A stretch of DNA of 64,000 bases from Oligoflexia bacterium (GCA_903935335.1 CAIZRG010000049.1:177759-241758); one strand, 5' to 3'; shown: positions 8,894 through 19,177, counted from the stretch's first letter. Translations and numbers: made by a program. Notes: generated from the letters alone by a model not told the origin.

Positions 8894-10155
8894 TTTCCAC
8901 CTCGAATATGAACTTCAAAATCAGCTCTGAACTTCTTAACAAAGCTGGTCACAGGTCCGGCTGCCGCATCTCCCAATGCGCACAAAGTTCGACCATTAAT
9001 ATTATTTGCCACATCAAGCAAAAGAGAGATATCTTGCTCTCGGCCTTTTCCGTGCTCAATTCTTTCTAAAATATCTTCCATCCATTGGCAGCCTTCTCGG
9101 CACGGCGTACACTGCCCACAGGATTCATGAGCGTAGAATTTTGTAATTCTTCTCAAGAGCTTAACTACACAATATTCTTCACTCACTACAAGAACTCCTG
9201 CCGAACCTAGCATAGAGCCTATTTTCATCAACGGCTCAATATCTAAAACAACATCAATTTCATCCGGAGCCAAAACAGGAGCAGAAGAACCCCCAGGAAT
9301 CACTGCTTTCAATTTTCTGTCTCTTAAAATTCCCTGAGCATGATCATAAATAAGCTGCCTCAACGTTACTCCTCCCGCAGGCAATTCATATAATCCAGGC
9401 TTTTTGACATGCCCTGAAATACAAAAAAGACGAGTTCCTCCTGACTTGTCAAGCTTACCTAGCTTAGAAAACCACTCACCACCCCGATTGATGATATAAG
9501 GAATTGACGCCAAAGTTTCTACATTGTTGACAATGGTTGGACCACCAAATGCCCCTGCTTGAGCTGGAAAAGGCGGCTTCACGCGAGGCTCACCCCTTTT
9601 CCCCTCTAAGGAATTTAAAAGAGCAGTCTCCTCACCACAGATATAGGCTCCGGCACCTCTGTGTACGGTCAGATCAAAATGAAAACCAGTCCCAAAAATA
9701 TTTTTCCCCAAATATCCGCGAGCATAGGCTTCCTCAATCGCCTCATTAAGAAGTACCGCCTCACGAACATATTCTCCACGAATATAAATATATCCAACTT
9801 GCGCACCAATAGCATGCCCGGCCACAATCATACCATCAATCAGAAGATGGGGAATATACCTCATAATATCACGATCTTTAAAAGTTCCAGGCTCAGACTC
9901 GTCAGCATTACAAACTATATACTTAGGCTTTTCAGATACCTTAGGAATAAATCCCCATTTCATTCCCGTGGGAAAACCTGCCCCTCCTCGACCCCTTAGG
10001 TTTGATTTTTTTACCTCGGCAATGACATCATCTTGAGACATCTTAAGAGCCGCCTGGGAGGCGGTATAGCCTTTCATTTTTTTTATATAAAAGTCGATAG
10101 GTCGAGCTTCTTTATAAAAATACTGAATAAAAAGAGTTTCAAGTTCTTTCGCCAT
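8878..10155 (-). CDS. nuoF: NADH-quinone oxidoreductase subunit F (NADH/FMN site)
   Basis: Catalytic subunit that binds NADH and FMN and holds cluster N3, 425 residues. Visible are the glycine-rich GRGGAGFPTG flavin/NADH motif, the GAGAYICGEETALLNSLEG segment, and the N3 ligands SCGQCTPCREG plus the later Cys of TLCALGDAA. Only one copy of nuoF exists in the window, so the second nuo set has no NADH site of its own here. It starts three bases after nuoE. Confidence 0.96.
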   Translation of the reverse strand: MAKELETLFIQYFYKEARPIDFYIKKMKGYTASQAALKMSQDDVIAEVKKSNLRGRGGAGFPTGMKWGFIPKVSEKPKYIVCNADESEPGTFKDRDIMRYIPHLLIDGMIVAGHAIGAQVGYIYIRGEYVREAVLLNEAIEEAYARGYLGKNIFGTGFHFDLTVHRGAGAYICGEETALLNSLEGKRGEPRVKPPFPAQAGAFGGPTIVNNVETLASIPYIINRGGEWFSKLGKLDKSGGTRLFCISGHVKKPGLYELPAGGVTLRQLIYDHAQGILRDRKLKAVIPGGSSAPVLAPDEIDVVLDIEPLMKIGSMLGSAGVLVVSEEYCVVKLLRRITKFYAHESCGQCTPCREGCQWMEDILERIEHGKGREQDISLLLDVANNINGRTLCALGDAAAGPVTSFVKKFRADFEVHIRGGKCPSA

Positions 10156-10158
10156 CCA

Positions 10159-10635
10159 TTACTCCAAACCATCTAAAAGTTGATCTAGTTTGGGAATATT
10201 CAAATTCTCAAAATAATCCTGATTCAACATCATCGCAGGAGCCGTACCACAGGCTCCCAGACACTCTTCTTCCATAAGAGTAAATTTCCCATCCGAAGTT
10301 GTTTGTCCGCACTGAATCCCAAGTTTTTTTTCACAATGCTCTACCAATTCATCTCCACCCCTTAAACAACAGGCCACGTTCGTACAAAATTTAAGGTGGT
10401 ACTTACCCACCGGTTTTAGGTTATACATCGTATAAAAACTAGCCACTTCTCGAACCTGTGCTGGATGAATTCCAATAAAGACCGCTACCTCATCCATCAC
10501 CTCGGACGAAAGCCAACCCAACTCATCTTGAGCTGCATGAAGAGCCGGAAGTAAAAGTGCAACCCGAGTGGGATACCTGGGCTCTAGCTTGAGCATTGCA
10601 TTATAAAATTTTTTCGAAAGAATCTTCTTTCCCAT
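10159..10635 (-). CDS. nuoE: NADH-quinone oxidoreductase subunit E (thioredoxin-like [2Fe-2S])
   Basis: NADH-module subunit with a helical N-terminal part (PALHAAQDELGWLS) and a thioredoxin-fold domain binding cluster N1a through CTNVAC and CLGACG. The ATG at 10635 (158 residues) has an AAGAGG ribosome-binding motif upstream and the usual NuoE N-terminus. An in-frame GTG at 10680 would overlap nuoD by 17 bases and is less likely. Confidence 0.93.
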   Translation of the reverse strand: MGKKILSKKFYNAMLKLEPRYPTRVALLLPALHAAQDELGWLSSEVMDEVAVFIGIHPAQVREVASFYTMYNLKPVGKYHLKFCTNVACCLRGGDELVEHCEKKLGIQCGQTTSDGKFTLMEEECLGACGTAPAMMLNQDYFENLNIPKLDQLLDGLE

Positions 10636-10663
10636 CTTTAATGGCCTCTTTAAAAACGATCTG

Positions 10664-11911
10664 TTACCGATCCAGCTCACCCGCGATCACATTAATACTA
10701 CCTAGAGCAGCAACCATGTCTTGGATTTTTTCTCCCTCTACCATTTTACTCAACCCTTGATAGTGCCATACAGAAGGTCCACGAATTCTCATCCGATGAG
10801 CGTGGGAGCCCCCTTTACTGACAATATAAAACCCTAACTCCCCATTGGCAGCCTCAACCTGAGTATAAGCCTCTCCCGGTGGAACTTCAAAACCCTTCAT
10901 AAAAAATTTAAAATGGTGAATCATTCCTTCCATCGTATTATACACAACATCCTTATCTGGAATTCTCACTCTTTTGTCTTCAGCCCAGATCGGGCCTTTT
11001 TTCATTTTATCAGCACACTGACTCAGAATATTTAAAGACTGCTGAATCTCTAATAAACGGACCATGTAGCGATCAAAAACATCGCCATTTTGGCAAATAG
11101 GTACGTCAAACTCAACATTTTTGTAAAACAGGTAGGGCTGATCTCTCCGAAGATCCATATCAACTCCAGCTGCCCTAGCATTTGGCCCAGAATAGCTATA
11201 CTCAAAACAGTTCTCTTTATTAAAAACTCCTACGCCTACAGTCCGAAGATGCCAAATTTTATTGCCTGTTAAAAGTTCATCCATTTCTTGAACAACTTTT
11301 CTTGTTCTACCCACCCAAGCCTTCAGTTCACGCTCAAACCCGTCAGGAGCATCTGCCATCAACCCCCCAATCCGAGTATAAGAAGTCGTTAACCGAGCTC
11401 CACAAAGTTTTTCAATTAAAGTATAAGCTTCTTCCCTCTGATGAAACCCATAGAGAAAAAAAGAAAAGGCTCCAAGATCCACTGCATTGATCCCAATGCA
11501 AATCAGATGATCCATAATTCGAGATAACTCACAACAAATCATCCGAAGCCAAACACATCGCTCGGGTACCTCTATCCCCATGAGTCGCTCAACTGCCATT
11601 GCATAAGCAACGTTATTAATCAACGCTGAGCAATAATTAAGTCGATCAGTATAAACAATATAGTTATGATAAGTACGGTTCTCACCCAGCTTTTCCTTAG
11701 CTCGATGAGTAAACCCAAATTCACAGTAAGATTTTTCAATAGTTTCACCATTGAGCTGAGCAATCATCCTAAGCGCCCCATGCATAGCAGGATGAGTAGG
11801 ACCAATATTGACAATCACCCGAGAATCTCCCCAAAGATCATCAGGATCATGCTCAACTGCATAACCGGGAGGTAAACTAAAAGAAGAGCGCTTGAAATCC
11901 TCGTTCATCAT
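10664..11911 (-). CDS. nuoD: NADH-quinone oxidoreductase subunit D (main complex)
   Basis: Hydrogenase-large-subunit-like protein lining the quinone pocket, 415 residues. The quinone ligands are intact: His40 and His44 in GPTHPAMHG, and Tyr81 in ENRTYHNY, equivalent to the head-group Tyr of the family. The C-terminus ends in the usual GELDR. There are no NiFe cysteines, as expected for complex I. The start overlaps the nuoC stop by four bases. Confidence 0.96.
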   Translation of the reverse strand: MMNEDFKRSSFSLPPGYAVEHDPDDLWGDSRVIVNIGPTHPAMHGALRMIAQLNGETIEKSYCEFGFTHRAKEKLGENRTYHNYIVYTDRLNYCSALINNVAYAMAVERLMGIEVPERCVWLRMICCELSRIMDHLICIGINAVDLGAFSFFLYGFHQREEAYTLIEKLCGARLTTSYTRIGGLMADAPDGFERELKAWVGRTRKVVQEMDELLTGNKIWHLRTVGVGVFNKENCFEYSYSGPNARAAGVDMDLRRDQPYLFYKNVEFDVPICQNGDVFDRYMVRLLEIQQSLNILSQCADKMKKGPIWAEDKRVRIPDKDVVYNTMEGMIHHFKFFMKGFEVPPGEAYTQVEAANGELGFYIVSKGGSHAHRMRIRGPSVWHYQGLSKMVEGEKIQDMVAALGSINVIAGELDR

Positions 11912-12483
11912 TTGTCCTGCTCCAAAAGAGAAAGGTTGACAGGCTCAGAATCAACAAACATCTGATAACCTCTGAGAGGATAATCTTTCCTTAGTGGATA
12001 TCCAACCCAACGATGATCCATTAAAATTCTCCGAAGATCGGGATGCCCATCAAAGCGAATACCAAACATGTCATAAACTTCTCTTTCCGCCCAATTTGCC
12101 CCTTCCCAAACTGAAACCGCTGTTGCAACTGCATCACTTTCACGAACTCTCACCTTGACTCTGATCCGACATCGGTTTTGATGAGAAAAAAGATTATAAA
12201 CGAGTTCAAATCGAGGCTCGGACTCTTCATCGGTCGCTGTAATATCCGCTAAAAATCGGTACTCAAATTCTGAGTCCTCTTTTAAAAATTTTAAAATAGA
12301 AATAATAGAATCTTTTTGAACATAAACGATGGGAACATCCGTTAGATCATCTAAAGGCATTCGAATTTCTTCAATTGCTACTCCAAATTTTTGTTTCAAA
12401 ACTGAAGCCTGTTTTTTCCAAAGATCCAAAAATTTTAAAATTGAATCGCCACCCTGACTTGAAATGGGTTTTCTAATATCCAT
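11908..12483 (-). CDS. nuoC: NADH-quinone oxidoreductase subunit C (main complex)
   Basis: Hydrophilic 30-kDa-type subunit of the connecting module, 191 residues. The family signature [20 protein letters not shown] and the downstream [20 protein letters not shown] segment are clear. It is a separate gene here, not fused to nuoD. It lies 46 bases after nuoB and overlaps nuoD by four bases. Confidence 0.95.
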   Translation of the reverse strand: MDIRKPISSQGGDSILKFLDLWKKQASVLKQKFGVAIEEIRMPLDDLTDVPIVYVQKDSIISILKFLKEDSEFEYRFLADITATDEESEPRFELVYNLFSHQNRCRIRVKVRVRESDAVATAVSVWEGANWAEREVYDMFGIRFDGHPDLRRILMDHRWVGYPLRKDYPLRGYQMFVDSEPVNLSLLEQDK

Positions 12484-12529
12484 TTTTGTTCCTCAGCTTT
12501 TCTGGCTCTTTCTCTGCCTGAAACCTCAC

Positions 12530-13033
12530 TTAGGAAATTCCTTTCTTCATTTCAATCCGCTTTTTTTGAGATTGAGTCTGTCCTTGAGCAATCATCTCTT
12601 GCAGCCTCATCAAAGCATGGAGGACTCCTTCTGGAGCCGGAGGGCAACCAGGGACATAGACATCAACCGGAATCAACGTATCAATTCCTTGTAAAACACT
12701 ATAAACATTAAAGATACCCCCCGAAGAAGCACAAGCTCCAAAAGACATCACATACTTTGGATCACTCATCTGGTCGTAGACTGTTTTTAGAATAGGGGCC
12801 ATCTTCAAGTTAATAATCCCAGCGACAATTAAGAGATCACTCTGGCGAGGTGAAAATCGAACCACCTCTGCTCCAAATCTCGACATATCGTAGTCTGAAC
12901 AAAGAGTGGCCATCATCTCTATCCCACAGCAACTGGTCCCAAAAGGGAGAGGCCATAAAGAATTTTTTCGGCCCCAGTTGATCAGAACATCTAGCTTTGT
13001 AGTCAGATACGCTGACGATCCATCTTTACTCAT
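12530..13033 (-). CDS. nuoB: NADH-quinone oxidoreductase subunit B (cluster N2, main complex)
   Basis: Holds cluster N2, the electron donor to quinone, 167 residues. The four ligands are visible: tandem Cys35-Cys36 (TSCCGIEMM), Cys101 (GACASSGG) and Cys130 (VPGCPPAPE). It follows nuoA by four bases. The paralogue at 22451-22924 keeps the same four ligands. Confidence 0.96.
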   Translation of the reverse strand: MSKDGSSAYLTTKLDVLINWGRKNSLWPLPFGTSCCGIEMMATLCSDYDMSRFGAEVVRFSPRQSDLLIVAGIINLKMAPILKTVYDQMSDPKYVMSFGACASSGGIFNVYSVLQGIDTLIPVDVYVPGCPPAPEGVLHALMRLQEMIAQGQTQSQKKRIEMKKGIS

Positions 13034-13037
13034 GATC

Positions 13038-13397
13038 CTATTCCCACTCTAAAGCGCCTTTTCTTAAGACATAAATATAGCCCACTAGCAATATTGCTGT
13101 AAAAATCACCATTTCAACCAAAATAAATGCATTGATCGACAGGTACTTTCTATATACAACCGCCCAAGGGAAAAAGAAAATGGCTTCTACATCAAAGAGT
13201 AAAAATAAAATAGCCACTAGATAAAACCGAACTGAAACCCGGCGATGCGCTCCTCCAATAGAAGGCACACCACACTCAAAAGGCATGTTTTTCCTCTGAT
13301 TCGGAACTCCTGGGCCTAATAAAGCAGACAAAAGAAGAATTGCGCTTCCAATCACAAAGCCTACTAACAATAGAATCAACACAGGGATATAGGTCAT
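13038..13397 (-). CDS. nuoA: NADH-quinone oxidoreductase subunit A (main complex)
   Basis: Three-helix membrane subunit at the quinone-site/membrane junction, 119 residues. The FECGVPS loop with its Cys and the acidic [14 protein letters not shown] helix are both present. It is the first gene of the canonical set, and it starts only about 32 bases after the stop of the second-set nuoN. No clear ribosome site or independent promoter is visible in that gap, so readthrough from the upstream set is expected. Confidence 0.95.
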   Translation of the reverse strand: MTYIPVLILLLVGFVIGSAILLLSALLGPGVPNQRKNMPFECGVPSIGGAHRRVSVRFYLVAILFLLFDVEAIFFFPWAVVYRKYLSINAFILVEMVIFTAILLVGYIYVLRKGALEWE

Positions 13398-13429
13398 GTA
13401 CTTTTTATAGCTCTAGCCTCTATTTGGTG

Positions 13430-14899
13430 CTACCACAAAATAAAGCCAAGCGATTGGCCGACCCATTTAAAAACTAGATCGGCAAAAATCCCTAACAAAG
13501 CCATTGGAACCACTAAGACCATCAAAAAGGTCCTTCTTGAAAAGTTGACAACTAAAGGCTTTTGACTTGACTCTTGAAATCTACCCATCAGTTGGTAGGC
13601 AAGACGGGCTACAGCTGCTGTAGAAACAACCATAGCAAAAATTCCAAAAAGAGCTAAAACAGGTCTTTGATGTCGAACAGCAACTCCAACCAAAATAAAT
13701 TTACCCAAAAACCCAGGCATAGGAGGACTTCCAACAAGACAAAGCAAAAACATCACCAGACAGACTGATTCAGCAACAGCACGCTTTAACATCCCCTGCA
13801 GCGACTCCAACCGATCCGATTGGAGCTCATCATAGAAAAAGGAAATCACATAAAAACTTCCAACTAATGCAAAAACATCAATAATCAGGTTATAAAGAAT
13901 TGCGGCAATCCCCAGCTCATCCAAAACAGGCAAGCCCATTAACAAAAACCCAGTCTCAGCAACCACCAGATAACCAATCAGACGCTTAGCACTCTTTTGA
14001 CGAAAGGCAAGCAATGAGCCCACTACCATAGTAAGAGCAGATACTCCAGAAACGATTTCAGTCCAATCTAACTGTCCTAAGGGTTGCCACTGCCCTCGTA
14101 TATTCCCAGGCTGAGCAAAAACAACCATCAAAAAGCGGATAGCAATAGCAAAACCCGCAGCTCTTGAACCTACAGACAAAAAACCTGAAACTGGAGTCGG
14201 AGATCCCTCTAAAACATCGGGAAGAAAAAGATACATTGGAAATGCACCCATTTGTGTACACAAAGCTAAAAAGCTCAGCATAAACGTTGTCATTAAGACA
14301 GGAGCAGAAAGAGAAGAACTTGCGAGATATTTATGAATTTCATAAATATTAAGAGAATGCGTTGTAGCAAACAAAATTGCTGATGCATATAAAAATAGAG
14401 CACTGGCAACAGATCCAAAAACTAAAGCCTTGACTGCAGCTTCTGTCGATAAAACTGACCGTCTTCCATAAGCCGCTAAAAAGTAAGACACCACATTTAA
14501 AAAAAGAAAGGAAAGAAAGATCAAAATCAAGTCTGCTGCAGAGGCCAACAAACACATTGCCAAAGTAGCTGCCAGAACTAAGGCACAGTACTCAGTCCTA
14601 CGACCTTCAGTAATTTCTTGAGTATGAGAGACAGACCCAATGGTCAGCGCTGCCAATAAAATAAACAGGAGCTTAAAAAACAAAGCAAACCCATCTATAG
14701 AAAGCACCCCACCAAAGATTTGGATAGCCCCATACTTATACAAAATAATTGTCTGAACAAACGCACCGGCTAACCCTACCAAAGAAGTTAAAGTAATCAG
14801 CCTCACCTGCTCGCCATAATGAGTGACTTCTCCAACCACTATAAAAGCGAGAGTCAAGGCTAGAAAAATTTCTGGCATAATTAAAACAAACTCGCTCAC
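13430..14899 (-). CDS. nuoN: NuoN paralogue of the second complex-I-like set (key charges lost)
   Basis: Antiporter-like membrane protein of 489 residues, aligned by eye to the NuoN at 49-1554. Shared landmarks are LPDVLEGSPTPVSGFL, PPMPGFLGKF and EAAVKALVFGSVASA. The TM5 Glu is Leu132, the TM7 Lys is Gln (TQMGAFPMY), the adjacent His is Tyr, and the TM8 Lys is Arg (VGSRAAG). The late Lys of GFLGK is kept. It lies about 31 bases after the second NuoM and immediately before the canonical nuoA. I infer a folded subunit unlikely to carry protons by the normal route. Confidence 0.85.
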   Translation of the reverse strand: MSEFVLIMPEIFLALTLAFIVVGEVTHYGEQVRLITLTSLVGLAGAFVQTIILYKYGAIQIFGGVLSIDGFALFFKLLFILLAALTIGSVSHTQEITEGRRTEYCALVLAATLAMCLLASAADLILIFLSFLFLNVVSYFLAAYGRRSVLSTEAAVKALVFGSVASALFLYASAILFATTHSLNIYEIHKYLASSSLSAPVLMTTFMLSFLALCTQMGAFPMYLFLPDVLEGSPTPVSGFLSVGSRAAGFAIAIRFLMVVFAQPGNIRGQWQPLGQLDWTEIVSGVSALTMVVGSLLAFRQKSAKRLIGYLVVAETGFLLMGLPVLDELGIAAILYNLIIDVFALVGSFYVISFFYDELQSDRLESLQGMLKRAVAESVCLVMFLLCLVGSPPMPGFLGKFILVGVAVRHQRPVLALFGIFAMVVSTAAVARLAYQLMGRFQESSQKPLVVNFSRRTFLMVLVVPMALLGIFADLVFKWVGQSLGFILW

Positions 14900-14930
14900 G
14901 AAAGCCTCTCTTCGTAAAAATGCCTCTTCA

Positions 14931-16430
14931 TTATTTCACAGTAGAAAGAAGCGTTAATACCGTAGGTCGAATCAGCTCAATTAACGGTTTAGGGTACAAA
15001 CCAAAAAAAAGTAATCCGCAAACGATTGGAAAAACACAAGCTTGCTCCCGAAGAGTTAAATCTTGAAATACTTCAAAATTTTCTGCGGGCTTGCCAAGAA
15101 AAACACAGCGGTACATAGTAAATAAATAAAATGAAGCTAAAAGCAATGCGCTCGCTGCAATGACAACACTCAGTGGATGAATAGAATAGCTACCAATAAT
15201 GATTAAGGCATGCCCAACAAAACCACTGAAACCAGGAAACCCAAGCAAAGATGCCACTACAATTCCTGCAACAATTGACATAGACGGAGCAATGGTTGCT
15301 AAACCTCCTAAAGTTTTTTCTCCTTTCTGATTGAGAAAAATTGCATGCCCTGTTCTCTCAGAAATAACTCCTGAGAAAAGACCAAATCCAGCAAGACTTA
15401 AACCTAGAATCAACTGTTGGTAAACAGCTCCAACAACTCCAGTCGAACTCAGAGATCCAATTCCCATCAAGATCAGTCCAACTTCACTCAAGCAAACAAA
15501 AGCTTGCAGACGCCTTAACCCTTTCTGAGATGCCGCACAAATTCCACCCATAACCAAGTTCACAGTACCTACTGCCATGATATAGTTGGACGCATAGCTG
15601 AGAGACTGCGGAAACAAGAGGTAACAAACTTTAACAAAAATATAGAGCGCAACCGGGACGGTCCCGGCTGCTAAGGCAACAAAAACTGAAGAGGGGGCCT
15701 CCTGTGCAACTTCAGTAAACCACCCCTGAAATGGCCAAATGGGGGCTCTTAAAGCTAATCCTGCACTCAGCAAACTAAAGGCTACACCTGAAATGGGCAG
15801 TGAGTGCCCTAAAAAATCAAAAACCTTCCCAGACAATACGCCCCCAGAAAGATCTCTTAATGAAAAGCTATGAGGATCCACTGAATAGTAAATCAAAATA
15901 AGCGCTGCAAAAATAAACGAGTTTCCCAGCGAAGAAGCGACAATACATCTGAAGGATGCTTTTTCACGCCCCACTCCTCCCCAAATTCCAACTAAAAAAT
16001 AAAAAGGAAGAGCACTCAACCCCCAAAAGAAAAACTGCAAAAACAAATCCTGAGCACACACTGCACCAAAAAGAGCGGTCTGAAGAATCAAAAAAAGCCC
16101 GTGCAATCCTCTCACCCCTGACTTTTGATTCCACTCCGATGCAATCAAAACTGGAAATAAAATTGCAATTAAAAGCACCAAAAGAGCATTCAGTCCATCG
16201 ATCGCCATATCGTAGCTAATGGCATAGGACCCTACCCATGGAAAGGTTTCTACTGCTTGCAAATCAGCAGTTTGAGTCTGCATAGAAAGAACAAGCAAAA
16301 TGGCACAACCACTGGCAGCAAAACTTGCAACTAAAGCAATCCATCGACTCCTAGCCGGGGAGGAAATGGACTGAAATAAAGTACCCAGCAATGGAAACAG
16401 AATGGTCAAACTAATCAAGTGATGACTCAC
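14931..16430 (-). CDS. nuoM: NuoM paralogue of the second complex-I-like set (key charges lost)
   Basis: Antiporter-like subunit of 499 residues. Position within the set and motifs such as FYFLVGIWGG and FPGFSGFVGHALIIIGSY identify it as NuoM. The TM5 Glu of FWEAM is Gly137 (FWGLSALP). The TM7 Lys is Arg (LRAPIWPFQGW), the His of FHTW is Gln, the Lys of LKMGG is absent, and the TM12 Glu of GFIGEF is His. Length and frame are intact, so the losses are substitutions and not decay. It starts eight bases after the preceding stop. Confidence 0.87.
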   Translation of the reverse strand: MSHHLISLTILFPLLGTLFQSISSPARSRWIALVASFAASGCAILLVLSMQTQTADLQAVETFPWVGSYAISYDMAIDGLNALLVLLIAILFPVLIASEWNQKSGVRGLHGLFLILQTALFGAVCAQDLFLQFFFWGLSALPFYFLVGIWGGVGREKASFRCIVASSLGNSFIFAALILIYYSVDPHSFSLRDLSGGVLSGKVFDFLGHSLPISGVAFSLLSAGLALRAPIWPFQGWFTEVAQEAPSSVFVALAAGTVPVALYIFVKVCYLLFPQSLSYASNYIMAVGTVNLVMGGICAASQKGLRRLQAFVCLSEVGLILMGIGSLSSTGVVGAVYQQLILGLSLAGFGLFSGVISERTGHAIFLNQKGEKTLGGLATIAPSMSIVAGIVVASLLGFPGFSGFVGHALIIIGSYSIHPLSVVIAASALLLASFYLFTMYRCVFLGKPAENFEVFQDLTLREQACVFPIVCGLLFFGLYPKPLIELIRPTVLTLLSTVK

Positions 16431-16440
16431 AAGGCGCCCT

Positions 16441-18381
16441 CTAAGCTTTCAAAAAATGGGATATCAAAGCTAATCCAGAACCCAACCCAAAAAACAAATA
16501 CCACCGAATATCTCCTGTATGAATGAGTTGAAGGAATTTTGCTGGAACTTCAATCAGTCTTCTCAAGACCCCTTCCAATAAGGCCGTAAGCTTTAAATCA
16601 AACCGATTCACCTTTTCAGAAACAACCTTGATTAATGTAGAAAATCCATTAGACAACCCACACCCTATTTTCTGATCCACCCAAGCTTCAGCCCAATCTC
16701 CCACCCAGTAAAGGAGTTGAGCAAGTTTTCTGACAAGGTCATCCACTCCATAACCACTGACAATGAATTGATTCGTCCTTGGGAACGAGATTCCTAATCT
16801 CAACCAACGATCTTCTCCTCTTCCAGTACTCCAATAAGCAGTTAAAAAAGCACCCACCCAAACCCCCCAATAAAGACCTGAAGCTGACAAAAAATCAGAA
16901 TTACTTTCAAAATCAATTCCATGGATCCCAAAGAATAGATCAAATAATGAAGGGCCCATCCGATCTGGATGGACAGATAATACCCCACTCGTCACTGAAC
17001 CGGTCCAAACCACTCCAGTAGATAAAGAGAACCAACCCAATAGAGATAAAATAGAAGCCCAAGAAGCGTCTGAAAATCGACGTTTTTCCATAATTTGCCA
17101 AACCAACTTCCAGCCCAGCAAAACAAAAATAAAAAAGACAAAGGCAAAAAGAGCAGCCATCCCATTTAAGCTCATTCCACTCACAATCCAGCGAAGTCCT
17201 CCTGCAACAGAAACAAATCCAATCATTCCAGTTCCTGATGCTCCTGCCAGAAAAATAGCACTTTTAATCCAACTCCCTCGCCTTTGATAGGTTGGAATCG
17301 CTTTACAGGAGACGTCTAATGCCATAGCTCCTCCTGAAATAATCAGAGCAGCAAGGCTAATTCCAATCATTAAACTCATCGATGCCAAAGGCCCAGCAAA
17401 TGCTAAAAAGGCACATGAAAGAGAAAACCCACCAGCCAGCCAAGAACCTAGCCCGAGTTGCCATTGTTTTTGAAACAGTCCAGAAAAAAAGATAAGGATA
17501 GCAGACACTAAGGCAACCCAGCCTAAGCCAGGAAATAATCCCAGCTTTTGAAGCTGCGGGAAAATACGAATCAAGAGTGAAAATGCTGCCCACGACGGAA
17601 AAATCTGATTCAAGAGAACTCTTAAAGGTGAGGGTATTGCGGACTGAGAAACAACCCACCCGAATAAAGGAATCGGCTGCATTTGAACAAAAAGCCCTGT
17701 CACCAAAAGCCCAAAACCAATCCAAGTCGAAAAAGGACTACTACTCCCAATATTCCAACTCTCAAATTCATTCAACAAGAGTGCTGAACGCGAGGTTGCT
17801 AAAATACAAGTTCCAAAAAAGGCAATGAGAAACCCGGATGATCTTTCCCAAATAAATCGAGCAGCAAAATTGGCATCCAGGTTGGTATCACACCGAGCGA
17901 CCAGAGCTATAAAACCGCCCACAAATGTCATAACTAACCCCGCAAAGCTGAGCCAAGGGGTCAGAGAACTCCACGCTAAGGCTACCCCTGCAGTCGAAAT
18001 CGCAACTGCCGCAGAAGCTCTCTCTGAATAATCTTTTTGGCTCATTCCCTTTTGATTCGCTAAAAAAACTCCAGCAATAAGCGCTGCAAGTGCACTCATA
18101 GTCAAACTGAGGGCATCTTGATAAAGTCCGACTGTAATCGCAGAAATTTCGTTTTTCGGCCAAATCCAGCCCATTTTCCAAATTTTAATTCGAAAAGCTT
18201 CTTCTAAAAAAAGACCAGAATCTAAGCCTACTCCTCCTAATAACGCTAAAATTCCTAACCAAATAACCCAAACACCGTTGCCTGGAATTTTTTTTCCCCA
18301 TCTCAATGTCGTTAAACTAAAAAACAAGAGAACAAAAATCCCATAAGCTAGAAAAGTAGGGGAGCTTTCCATCGAGTTCAT
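16441..18381 (-). CDS. nuoL: NuoL paralogue of the second complex-I-like set (key charges lost)
   Basis: A 646-residue membrane protein, exactly as long as the canonical NuoL in this window, and occupying the L position. Similarity is faint. The QPIPLFGWVV segment matches AQIPLYVWLP, and the C-terminal lateral helix plus anchor (HTGDIRWYLFFGLG) match the NuoL tail. The TM5 Glu is Ser (WLSFAGL), the TM7 Lys is Gln, and the ALIHAAT His segment reads VLLNQIF. The start overlaps the preceding gene by four bases (ATGA). Identification rests on context, length and tail. Confidence 0.78.
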   Translation of the reverse strand: MNSMESSPTFLAYGIFVLLFFSLTTLRWGKKIPGNGVWVIWLGILALLGGVGLDSGLFLEEAFRIKIWKMGWIWPKNEISAITVGLYQDALSLTMSALAALIAGVFLANQKGMSQKDYSERASAAVAISTAGVALAWSSLTPWLSFAGLVMTFVGGFIALVARCDTNLDANFAARFIWERSSGFLIAFFGTCILATSRSALLLNEFESWNIGSSSPFSTWIGFGLLVTGLFVQMQPIPLFGWVVSQSAIPSPLRVLLNQIFPSWAAFSLLIRIFPQLQKLGLFPGLGWVALVSAILIFFSGLFQKQWQLGLGSWLAGGFSLSCAFLAFAGPLASMSLMIGISLAALIISGGAMALDVSCKAIPTYQRRGSWIKSAIFLAGASGTGMIGFVSVAGGLRWIVSGMSLNGMAALFAFVFFIFVLLGWKLVWQIMEKRRFSDASWASILSLLGWFSLSTGVVWTGSVTSGVLSVHPDRMGPSLFDLFFGIHGIDFESNSDFLSASGLYWGVWVGAFLTAYWSTGRGEDRWLRLGISFPRTNQFIVSGYGVDDLVRKLAQLLYWVGDWAEAWVDQKIGCGLSNGFSTLIKVVSEKVNRFDLKLTALLEGVLRRLIEVPAKFLQLIHTGDIRWYLFFGLGSGLALISHFLKA

Positions 18382-18665
18382 TGTTGGAGTGCCCGTAATT
18401 CATCCATAGTCATCTTTTTCTTCAAAAAAAATAATCGGATTGCTAGAGTGTAACCCACGACAAGCTGAGCCATCCCACCCAGAGTAATAAACAGCCCAAA
18501 GACATGTCCTATGGAAGGCAATCCTACACTCATGCCCGCTAATACAAACATCAGCGTCGCCCCTAAGACTAAGATTTGGATACCCATCAAAACACCTAAC
18601 AAAGTCTTCCGGTAGATCATACAAGCCAAACCTAAGCCGCCAATCAAACCAGCTACCCCCATCAT
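18378..18665 (-). CDS. nuoK: NuoK paralogue of the second set; both essential Glu replaced by Gln
   Basis: Three-helix protein of 95 residues in the K position. It aligns with canonical NuoK through MGIQILVLGATLMF and GMAQLVVGYTLAIRLF. The two buried glutamates are Gln30 and Gln67, isosteric but not protonatable. The basic cytoplasmic turn (YRK after TM1) remains. ATGA overlaps join it to both neighbours. Glu-to-Gln at both sites in one small protein points to a selected loss of proton transfer, not random drift. Confidence 0.85.
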   Translation of the reverse strand: MMGVAGLIGGLGLACMIYRKTLLGVLMGIQILVLGATLMFVLAGMSVGLPSIGHVFGLFITLGGMAQLVVGYTLAIRLFFLKKKMTMDELRALQQ

Positions 18666-19177
18666 GATTCCTCCTCTCCTTCAAAGCGAGCCACCACTCC
18701 TCCTCCTAAAAGGACTAAAAAGAGAATCAAAGCTAAGACTTCTAAAGAAAGAAGATTTTCCTGAGTTAAAAGTCTTCCCATCATACTTAAATCCACAAGT
18801 TGCGGCAAAGAGTCAGGTATTCCCATAGGTAAATCCTTTGTCCCCTGCCAGATAATCAGAGTAAAACCTACACCCATCAACCCAGACAAGAAGGTCAAAA
18901 GAAAATTCCCGCTTATTTTTTTTGATTGAGTCTGAACAGATTCAACTCGATCATTATACTCACCAAACATAACTGAAAAAAATACAAAAGAAATTGTGAT
19001 GAGTGTCGATATAATCCACTGAATGATGGCAAGAAGCTCAGCCCCTATCGTTAAATAAATTGCTCCCACTCCCAATCCAGCCACCCACAAGGCCAAAATG
19101 GCATAACGAATCGGAGTAACAAAGGCCGCCATAAAAACAAATCCCAAGGTCAGCCCTGAGAAGACCAAAACCATCAT
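18662..19177 (-). CDS. nuoJ: NuoJ paralogue of the second complex-I-like set
   Basis: A 171-residue, five-helix membrane protein in the J position. The third helix reads IIQWIISTLITISFVFFSVMF where NuoJ normally has QILVYAGAIMVLF. The conserved Tyr and the Gly that makes the pi-bulge are both gone. An acidic C-terminal tail (EGEEES) ends the protein. Stop and start overlap by four bases with its neighbours. Assignment depends mainly on position, length and the partial third-helix match. Confidence 0.75.
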   Translation of the reverse strand: MMVLVFSGLTLGFVFMAAFVTPIRYAILALWVAGLGVGAIYLTIGAELLAIIQWIISTLITISFVFFSVMFGEYNDRVESVQTQSKKISGNFLLTFLSGLMGVGFTLIIWQGTKDLPMGIPDSLPQLVDLSMMGRLLTQENLLSLEVLALILFLVLLGGGVVARFEGEEES

